Below are positions 26,820 to 32,814 of a DNA stretch of 64,000 nt, in pieces; position 1 is the first letter of the stretch; every line of letters begins with the position of its first letter. The position numbers were made by a program, and so were the translations under genes. This DNA is from Nostoc calcicola FACHB-3891 (GTDB lineage: Bacteria; Cyanobacteriota; Cyanobacteriia; Cyanobacteriales; Nostocaceae): the NCBI RefSeq assembly GCF_014697355.1, contig NZ_JACJRQ010000020.1:1-64000 (forward strand), in the 5' to 3' direction. The notes under the pieces are model-generated. The model did no database searches. It worked only from the letters and a program-made list of their open reading frames with translations, and had not been told where the DNA came from.

Positions 26820-27050
26820 AGACTTGTGTTGTGAACGAATCGACTTGTGTTGTGAACGAATCGACTTGTGTTGTGAACGAATCGACTTGTGTTGTGAACG
26901 AATCGACTTGTGTTGTGAACGAATCGACTTGCGTTGTAAACGAATCGACTTGTGTTGTAAACGAATCGACTTGTGTTGTGAACGAATCGACTTGTGTTGT
27001 GAACGAATCGACTTGTGTTGTGAACGAATCGACTTGTGTTCTGAACCAAG
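26820..27050. repeat. 21-bp tandem repeat, 11 copies
   Basis: Exactly 11 head-to-tail units of 21 bp, consensus CGACTTGTGTTGTGAACGAAT. Units 6 and 7 carry one or two substitutions and the last unit is diverged (CTGAACCAAG end). Because 21 is a multiple of three and the unit has no stop in several frames, long frames run through it on both strands (heptads ESTCVVN, IDLCCER, NTSRFVH), but none has a coding start or leader. It is best read as a minisatellite. Confidence 0.9.
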
Positions 27051-27273
27051 CCTAAACCCTTGTAATATCTGGCTTTCTTACAGTGATTTTCAGGTAAATG
27101 AACCACACTATTTTTATCTCACGCAAAGACAAGGCAGCGCGGTCTTGGGGGTTTCCCCCATGAGCGACTGCCGCGCAAAGACGCAAAGGAAGAAAAGAAG
27201 AAACAAGACTGTGGTCTAAATACATGAAAACTGCTGTAATTTTGAATTTTGAATTTTGAATTTTGAATTGGTA

Positions 27274-28695
27274 TCACTCCCCATTCCCAAACCACCAAGG
27301 ATCATTACTCGCGTTGGTTTTAATCAAAAAAGCTTTTTTCCGCAGAAACCGCTTTATTGCTGCTGCACCCATGCGCGAACCTCCCAGTCCGGAGAATTTG
27401 AAGGCGTTTTTCTCTCCTTCGTGCATGATGGCGGTGAGTGCAGCATCGTTGATACTGATAGCACCTGCATCTATATGTTGGGCAACTTCTAAGGCTTCTG
27501 CTTCTGACTCGGCAAATACCGCAGCACTCAGTCCATATATGGAGTCGTTTGCTAAAGATACTGCTTCCTCAACTTTGGTAAAAGCCATGATTGGCATAAT
27601 GGGGCCGAAAGTTTCTTCGGTCATCACTTTCATCGAATGATTGACTTGAGTAAGCACTGTGGGACGACACCACCAACCGCCTCCTAAGTCTTCAACTACA
27701 CCGCCACAGTGAATGATTGCTCCTTTTTCCACTGCATCTAAAAGATGATCGCTAATAATTGCTGCTTGTCTTTCGGCAATGATAGGGCCAATTTCTCCAC
27801 TTTCAACTGTGGGATAAGCTAGCTTCAGCCGATGGGCTTTAGCTAATAATAAATGGTAGAATTTTTCAAATATGGATTCGGCAACGTAAATTCGCTCAAT
27901 TGATAAGCATGACTGTCCGGCGTTGACGACGGAACCCCACAATATGGCTGAGGTTGCTAATTCTAAGTCGGCTGATTCTAAAACGATCGCGGGATCTTTT
28001 CCCCCTAATTCCAAACAAGCTGGAATAAATTGTTTGGCAGCTGCTTGGGCGACTTTTTGTCCTGTTGCCACACTACCTGTAAAGCAAACTAGATCTACAT
28101 TTTCAATTAAAGCAGCTCCAGTTTCTCCTGCTCCTTCAACAAAAGTTAAGACATCACGCAATTTAGGTACGGCATTGAGTGCTGTAATCAGCGGTGCTAG
28201 GAAGCGGGGAGCGATTTCGCTGGGTTTGACAATGACAGCACAACCCGCCAACAATGCGGGAATGCTATCAATGGTAGATAGTAATAGCGGGAAATTCCAC
28301 GGGCTAATGATACCAACTAAGGGATAAGGTACTGATGTTTGTTGCAAGGCAATGAAGGGAATTGCTGTGTTTTTTGCAGATTCTTGCAGCAATTCCGGTG
28401 CTAATTTACACCAACGGTCAATGCTAGAAAAGAAAGAGTCGATTTCTAATACTGAAGTTGATAATCTGCCTGTATCATTTACCAAAGCTTCCGTTAAGCG
28501 ATCGCGTGCAGATAGTATCGCTTCCTTCCACTGTTGTAAAGCTTCAATTCTTCCCTCTATGCCCAATTGTTGCCAATGAACCTGCGCCCGACGCGTGCGT
28601 TTACATTGCTGTACTAGCAGCCTGGGAGGCGGCGGGATAATTACGTAATCATATTTGCCAGTTCGGGGGTTGCGGACTTCTATTGGTTTTGTCAT
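27274..28695 (-). CDS. Aldehyde dehydrogenase family protein (473 aa)
   Basis: NAD(P)-dependent oxidation of an aldehyde to an acid. Visible motifs: GIISPWNFPLLLSTIDSIPA (coenzyme fold), VIVKPSEIAP, VCFTGSVATGQKV, the general-base Glu in LELGGKDPAIV, the nucleophile Cys in NAGQSCLSIERIYV, and TEETFGPIMPIM. C-terminal FSGLGGSRMG precedes a short tail. It resembles the coniferyl/succinate-semialdehyde type; substrate not assignable. It is followed (in transcription order preceded) by the nitrilase-like and RCCR-like genes on the same strand, separated by heptanucleotide repeats. Confidence 0.92.
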   Translation of the reverse strand: MTKPIEVRNPRTGKYDYVIIPPPPRLLVQQCKRTRRAQVHWQQLGIEGRIEALQQWKEAILSARDRLTEALVNDTGRLSTSVLEIDSFFSSIDRWCKLAPELLQESAKNTAIPFIALQQTSVPYPLVGIISPWNFPLLLSTIDSIPALLAGCAVIVKPSEIAPRFLAPLITALNAVPKLRDVLTFVEGAGETGAALIENVDLVCFTGSVATGQKVAQAAAKQFIPACLELGGKDPAIVLESADLELATSAILWGSVVNAGQSCLSIERIYVAESIFEKFYHLLLAKAHRLKLAYPTVESGEIGPIIAERQAAIISDHLLDAVEKGAIIHCGGVVEDLGGGWWCRPTVLTQVNHSMKVMTEETFGPIMPIMAFTKVEEAVSLANDSIYGLSAAVFAESEAEALEVAQHIDAGAISINDAALTAIMHEGEKNAFKFSGLGGSRMGAAAIKRFLRKKAFLIKTNASNDPWWFGNGE

Positions 28696-28767
28696 GAGTT
28701 AGAAGTTAGGAGTTAGGAGTTAGGAGTTAGGAGTTGGGAGTTAGGAGTTAGGAGTTGGGAGTTAGGA
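28694..28767. repeat. Heptanucleotide STRR (TTAGGAG type)
   Basis: About ten tandem copies of AGTTAGG/AGTTGGG overlap the first codon region of the aldehyde dehydrogenase gene. It is the longest STRR in the window. Confidence 0.85.
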
Positions 28768-28789
28768 GTTATTTTGTTTTTATTCCCAT

Positions 28790-28842
28790 ACCCCATGCCC
28801 CATGCCCAATGCCCAATGCCCCATGCCCCATCCCCCATGCCT
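28790..28842. repeat. Heptanucleotide STRR (CCCATGC type)
   Basis: Tandem CCCATGC / CCAATGC units between the aldehyde dehydrogenase and nitrilase-like genes. A second STRR family adjoins the TTAGGAG array. Confidence 0.8.
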
Positions 28843-28845
28843 AAT

Positions 28846-29877
28846 TCAAATTATCCCCAGCTTCGCTAACCGTTCGATAGTGGCTTGCTGTGTTTGGAGG
28901 AAGTGTTTGCGGTCTACTTCTGTTTCCAGCATAGTATTAGCGGGGTAAAAGTGTGACTGGCGATAACTTTCGGCGTAGAGTTCAAATCGTTGGCGGGCGA
29001 GTAAATTATTTAACCCTGGTCGGCGGCGATCGCGCCGTAATGCTGCTAAATCTATCTCGGCAAATGCTGCCATACTTTCACCTGCACCTGTCTCTGCTAG
29101 GACGATTCCGCGATGGTCGATGATTTTGGAACCACCATCAGCGGAAGCAATGGGGATAGCAATATTAGCGATACCTGCGGTATTGGCTGATACGACATAG
29201 GCGAGATTTTCTACGGCGCGAGAAATTTTGGCGGCGTCTTTGGGTGTGAGGTTTTTGTTATACACTTCTGAGGTGGAATGCAGAAAAATCTCTGCTCCTC
29301 GCATGGCTAGACACCGCGCAACTTCTGGATACAAAATTTCTTCTGATGCTAAAGCTGCTAAATTACCAATCTCAGTTTTAGCAACGGGGAATACTCCCTC
29401 TAAACCATAGCAGTCAAGATATTTATCCCAAACATCATGGGGAGTGGGAGCAAATAAAGAATTTAGTCGCCGATAACGTAAGATAATTGAGCCAGAAGGG
29501 TCAAGTATAAAGCAAGTTTGAAAGTATAATCCGGGAAAATTGGGGTCAACTTCGTAGGCGTTACCAGCCAAAAAGATTTTATGCTTTTGGGCAATTTTTC
29601 CCAGTGCTTCATATTCAGCACCAGCCATTTCTACACAAACTTTTTCTGCCCATCCTCCGAGAGTATCTCCCATCGGAAAACCAGTGAGAAAATATTCTGG
29701 CAGGACAATTAAACGACAATCAAAGCCAATGAAAGCAATACTAGCTGCAATTTGTGACGCTAGGCGATTGATAGAGTTTAGCATCAGCGATTGCGCGGCG
29801 TGGCCATCGCTTGCTTGGTTGACTGCATGGCAGGTAACTTGCAGTGCTAAGGCACGGTATGATTCTGGGTTGGGCAT
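28846..29877 (-). CDS. Nitrilase-superfamily protein with substituted active site (343 aa)
   Basis: Carbon-nitrogen hydrolase fold: LIVLPEYFLTGFPMGD holds the catalytic Glu, ILRYRRLNSLFAPTPHDVWD aligns with the YRKxH/YRK region where the catalytic Lys should be (Arg here), and NLAALASEEILYPEVARCLA aligns with the nucleophile elbow in which canonical members have Cys (Ser here, codon TCA). The downstream AMRGAEIFLHST and ENLAYVVSANTAG blocks are typical. Two of three catalytic residues are changed, so it may have altered chemistry or a binding or scaffold role. The C-terminal extension (about 285-343) is Arg-rich. Probably functions with the two neighbouring minus-strand genes. Confidence 0.85.
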   Translation of the reverse strand: MPNPESYRALALQVTCHAVNQASDGHAAQSLMLNSINRLASQIAASIAFIGFDCRLIVLPEYFLTGFPMGDTLGGWAEKVCVEMAGAEYEALGKIAQKHKIFLAGNAYEVDPNFPGLYFQTCFILDPSGSIILRYRRLNSLFAPTPHDVWDKYLDCYGLEGVFPVAKTEIGNLAALASEEILYPEVARCLAMRGAEIFLHSTSEVYNKNLTPKDAAKISRAVENLAYVVSANTAGIANIAIPIASADGGSKIIDHRGIVLAETGAGESMAAFAEIDLAALRRDRRRPGLNNLLARQRFELYAESYRQSHFYPANTMLETEVDRKHFLQTQQATIERLAKLGII

Positions 29878-29964
29878 GGGGTAGAAGAATTTTAGATTTT
29901 GGATTTTGGATTTTGGATTAAAGAAAAATTTAAAATCTAAAATCTAAAATCCAAAATTGTTTGA

Positions 29965-30741
29965 CTAATGACTAATTTTGCGATCGCCACCCCAGAGCGA
30001 TCGTACTAGTTTATCTGTTAATGGGGTGCCAAAAAGTTGGGCGGCAAATTTGTTACCAGGGTCGCGCTCAGCAGCGGTTCGACGTAGCAATAAGTCACGA
30101 TTTGCTAAATTTGTCCGTGAATCTTCTGATACAGGTTCGGCTGTGTCTATCCACGTTAGCCAGCGTTCTAGGGTTTCGCGTGCAACTGTGCGAGTGATTT
30201 CGAGGGTATCAGAAGTAGGTGCGCCGGTGTAGCAGAAATTAACAGGGGATTGAAACAGGCGAACATAGACGCTTTTGCTGGTAAATGCCTTTAGCCGCGT
30301 ATCTTCTTGCAACTGCAAAAATGCTTGGTTAACTGGTTCATAATAGCGATCGAGATATGCCAAATCCGTTAAAAGCTCAGTTCGAGGAATGTAATCTACA
30401 TAAAATAAAATATCTGCATTTGGAAGTGTGCCAAACTCAAACGCCAAATGGGGAACTTGGATATGCGACGCTAACCAAGTGGTGAGGCGCATGGTGCTAA
30501 ACTTGGATTTTTCGGGGTTTCCTAACCATGAATGCACTAACCAATCAATTTCTGTTCCTGAAAATGCACTCAGGGAACCGTTGATATTGCCATCAAGACT
30601 GCTGTATTGCTGTAAATCTTCTACTGAAGGATCTGGATTTAACTCAAAACGAGCCTCTAATTTTTGGCGGAGTTCTTTTGTAATTTCCCACAACTGCTCA
30701 AATACAGCTTTATTGTCTAGATTGGTTGGTTGCTGAGTCAT
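29965..30741 (-). CDS. Red chlorophyll catabolite reductase-like protein (258 aa)
   Basis: Layout resembles plant RCCR (ferredoxin-dependent bilin reductase superfamily) that reduces the red chlorophyll catabolite: GTEIDWLVHSWLGNPEKSKF, HLAFEFGTLPNADILFYVDY, IPRTELLTDLAYLDRYYEPV, SKSVYVRLFQSPVNF, VARETLERWLTWIDTAEPV, then RDLLLRRTAAERDPGNKFAA and QLFGTPLTDKLVRSLWG. Resemblance is by eye and needs profile confirmation. Translation from ATG 30741 is preferred; the frame remains open to 30819, but those codons come from a palindromic repeat. It heads a minus-strand group with the nitrilase-like and aldehyde dehydrogenase genes. Confidence 0.7.
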   Translation of the reverse strand: MTQQPTNLDNKAVFEQLWEITKELRQKLEARFELNPDPSVEDLQQYSSLDGNINGSLSAFSGTEIDWLVHSWLGNPEKSKFSTMRLTTWLASHIQVPHLAFEFGTLPNADILFYVDYIPRTELLTDLAYLDRYYEPVNQAFLQLQEDTRLKAFTSKSVYVRLFQSPVNFCYTGAPTSDTLEITRTVARETLERWLTWIDTAEPVSEDSRTNLANRDLLLRRTAAERDPGNKFAAQLFGTPLTDKLVRSLWGGDRKISH

Positions 30742-30807
30742 GATTGGAGTTTGTTGGTTTTGTATATAAATTGACACTTGCCTAGATTTATTGTCAGAAC
30801 CCACACG

Positions 30808-30835
30808 GTAGGGGCGCACAGCTGTGCGCCCCTAC
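30808..30835. repeat. 28-bp perfect palindrome, copy upstream of RAYT
   Basis: Half-site GTAGGGGCGCACAG with its complement, no loop. Lies 96 bp upstream of the transposase gene. Same sequence at 23454-23483, 31232-31259, 31534-31563 and 32660-32687. Confidence 0.9.
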
Positions 30836-30931
30836 AAGCGATGTGTTGCAAAAATTTTTGACCGTTGTGTGACATGTAATTATTGCAGAGCAATTGGGCA
30901 AGTTGATAGTTAGGATACCATCACAAATTGC

Positions 30932-31504
30932 ATGAAATATAATCCTGAAAAACATCATCGGCGCTCAATTCGATTGCAGGGATATGATTATTCTCAAGTT
31001 GGAGCCTATTTTGTTACTATTTGCACCCATCAAAGAGAATGTTTATTTGGAGCGATCGCAGATGGCACGATGGAATTAAACCAATTTGGACAGATTATAG
31101 CGGATGAATGGATACGAACATTGGACATCCGTCCTGATTTTGAATTCGATGAATGGGTTGTAATGCCCAATCACCTGCACGGTATTGTGGTTATTAAACA
31201 ATCTACAAAACCAGCTCTAGGGGCGCACGATGTAGGGGCGCACAGCTGTGCGCCCCTACCAATGGGTATGTTACACCGCAGACCGCGATCGCTATCATCA
31301 TTTGTTGCTGGATTTAAATCGGCTACAACTAAACGTATTAATCTTGCCCGTAATACCCCTGGAATCAAAATTTGGCAGCGTAATTATTACGACCATGTTA
31401 TTCGTAATGAATCATCACTGGAAAAAATTCGTGAGTATGTACAAATGAATCCAACAGTTTGGATGAAAGACCAACTGCATCCAGAAAATCGTTCCAAATG
31501 GTAA
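30932..31504 (+). CDS. REP-associated tyrosine transposase (RAYT, IS200-like Y1)
   Basis: HUH single-strand transposase/endonuclease. Visible features: HHRRSIRLQGYDYSQVGAYF and VTICTHQRECLFG start, WVVMPNHLHGIVVI carrying the metal-binding HxH (HLH), and WQRNYYDHVIRNESSLEKIR holding the catalytic Tyr, followed by YVQMNPTVW. Members mobilise or process short palindromes (REP/REPIN). A perfect copy of the local palindrome (31232-31259) is inside the coding sequence, in frame, encoding GAHSCAPLP between the HUH and Tyr motifs; copies also lie just upstream and downstream. A preceding half-copy (31218-31230) indicates tandem insertion. The enzyme may still be active if this loop tolerates insertion. 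Confidence 0.88.
   Translation: MKYNPEKHHRRSIRLQGYDYSQVGAYFVTICTHQRECLFGAIADGTMELNQFGQIIADEWIRTLDIRPDFEFDEWVVMPNHLHGIVVIKQSTKPALGAHDVGAHSCAPLPMGMLHRRPRSLSSFVAGFKSATTKRINLARNTPGIKIWQRNYYDHVIRNESSLEKIREYVQMNPTVWMKDQLHPENRSKW
31232..31259. repeat. Palindrome copy inside the RAYT coding sequence
   Basis: Perfect 28-bp palindrome identical to that at 30808-30835, preceded by a 13-bp half-copy. It is read through in frame as part of the transposase. Confidence 0.9.
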
Positions 31505-31533
31505 TTTTGATCGGGTACGAGCGGGTAGGGGCG

Positions 31534-31563
31534 AGTAGGGGCGCACAGCTGTGCGCCCCTACT
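31534..31563. repeat. Palindrome copy downstream of RAYT
   Basis: 30-bp perfect palindrome with half-site AGTAGGGGCGCACAG, 30 bp after the transposase stop codon, preceded by a partial copy (GGGTAGGGGCG at 31523-31533). Confidence 0.9.
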
Positions 31564-31595
31564 GTATTCTGAAAGAAGGATTATCTATATACTTT

Positions 31596-32456
31596 ATGTC
31601 TGCTGGCCAAAAACTACGGCAATTACTAGCGCGTCCAGAAATTATTGTAATTCCTGGTGTTTATGATTGTTTGGGAGCCAAGTTAGCCGAACAACAAGGT
31701 TTTGAAGTCGTGGCTACCAGTGGCTTTGGAATTGCGGCTTCTGTTTTGGGTTTACCAGATTACGGCTTTGTCACGGCTACGGAAATGCTTTATAGTGTGG
31801 GGCGGATTGCTCAATCAATTAATATTCCGCTGATTGCTGATTTGGACACAGGTTATGGTAATGCCTTAAATGTGATTCGCACTATTAAAGATGCTGTACA
31901 GTTGGGTGTTGCTGGAGTGCTGTTGGAAGATCAAGAATGGCCGAAGAAGTGCGGACATTTTGAAGGGAAGCGAGTTATTCCCCAAGCCGAACATGTGGGC
32001 AAAATCCGCGCCGCAGTGGAAGCGCGTGGCGATAGTGGTTTAGTAATTATTGCACGGACTGATGCGCGTGCGCCTTTGGGTTTAGCAGAAGCGATCGCCC
32101 GTGGACGAGCTTACATTGCGGCGGGAGCAGATATACTATTTGTGGAAGCTCCCCAATCTGTTGAAGAGTTAAAGGCGATCGCTACTGCTTTCCCAGATGT
32201 GCCATTAGTAGCTAATATTGTTGAAGGTGGTAGAACTCCGGAAATTTCCACAGATGAATTACAAAAGTTAGGCTTTAAAATTGCATTTTTCCCCCTCACT
32301 GCTTTACTCGCTGTCACACAAGTAATGAATACTTGTTTTCAGCATCTTAAGGAACAAGGAACCACAGCTAATTTATCCAACTTAGTTAGCTTTAAAGATT
32401 TTCAAGAACTCGTCGGCGTTCCTAAATATTTGCAAATGGAAGAAGATTTTAAATAA
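31596..32456 (+). CDS. Isocitrate lyase / PEP mutase family enzyme (286 aa)
   Basis: Beta/alpha-barrel lyase or mutase acting on 2-oxo-acids (oxaloacetate decarboxylase, methylisocitrate lyase or carboxyphosphonoenolpyruvate mutase-like). Motifs: PGVYDCLGAKLAEQQGFEVV, ATSGFGIAASVLGLPDYGF, the Mg-binding LIADLDTGYGNA, and the lid-type EDQEWPKKCGHFEGK, then IIARTDARAPLG. The catalytic KKCGH motif typical of C-C lyases of the family is present. ATG 31596 (MSAGQKLRQLL) is chosen because the frame extension to 31551 lies in the palindromic repeat; AAGGA lies 15 bp upstream. No partner operon gene. Substrate unresolved. Confidence 0.88.
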   Translation: MSAGQKLRQLLARPEIIVIPGVYDCLGAKLAEQQGFEVVATSGFGIAASVLGLPDYGFVTATEMLYSVGRIAQSINIPLIADLDTGYGNALNVIRTIKDAVQLGVAGVLLEDQEWPKKCGHFEGKRVIPQAEHVGKIRAAVEARGDSGLVIIARTDARAPLGLAEAIARGRAYIAAGADILFVEAPQSVEELKAIATAFPDVPLVANIVEGGRTPEISTDELQKLGFKIAFFPLTALLAVTQVMNTCFQHLKEQGTTANLSNLVSFKDFQELVGVPKYLQMEEDFK

Positions 32457-32494
32457 GAATTCAGAACTCAAAATTCAGAATTCAGAATCAAGAG

Positions 32495-32641
32495 TTATTG
32501 GGCGCGGAGTCTAGCAACTAAAGGAGATTTCCCTGCTTTTTTTCGCATTCGTTCTGCATACTCGAAGCGTCGTTCCATATCAGCATCAATTTCTTGTTTA
32601 CGATCCCAGTAATAAGCTAGCGCAGAATAAATTTGGCTCAT
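32495..32641 (-). pseudogene. DUF433 antitoxin-like C-terminal fragment
   Basis: 48 codons resembling the C-terminal part of DUF433 small proteins (often antitoxins): IYSALAYYWDRKQEIDADME then RRFEYAERMRKKAGKSPLVA. The in-frame sequence continues upstream as DPHIS and then hits the palindrome at 32660-32687, so the N-terminal ~30 residues with the DNA-contact region are gone. ATG 32641 could still be used, but the product would be a fragment. Confidence 0.6.
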
Positions 32642-32659
32642 GCTAATGTGAGGGTCTTT

Positions 32660-32687
32660 GTAGGGGCGCACAGCTGTGCGCCCCTAC
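32660..32687. repeat. Palindrome copy truncating the DUF433 gene
   Basis: Perfect 28-bp palindrome as at 30808-30835. Located at the junction where homology to DUF433 stops. Confidence 0.9.
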
Positions 32688-32711
32688 CCTATGGTATTAC
32701 CTGAAAATTCT

Positions 32712-32802
32712 AGGACTTACGCAAACTCTACGAACTCTTGGCGTTCTTGGCGTCTTGGCGGTTTGATAAATTAAGCTTTTTAGCTATTTTTGCGTAAGTC
32801 CT
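32712..32802. repeat. 91-bp element with AGGACTTACGCAA terminal inverted repeats
   Basis: Arms 32712-32724 and 32790-32802 are perfect. The same ends occur at 42640-42762 and, shorter, at 43562-43647. The interior (TTGGCGTTCTTGGCGTCTTG) differs. It lies just past the stop codon of pbpC and could end its transcript. Confidence 0.85.
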
Positions 32803-32814
32803 GAATTCCTGTAA

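Noticed and set aside
26820..27050. CRISPR array
   Set aside because: Units are contiguous, without spacers of differing sequence.
26809..27219. Long frames of Cys-rich or Asn-rich heptapeptides on both strands
   Set aside because: Arise from the 21-bp repeat having no stop codons in several frames; no leader or conserved flank.
30742..30819. Upstream extension of the RCCR-like gene
   Set aside because: Codons come from the REP palindrome and its flank; ATG 30741 fits better.
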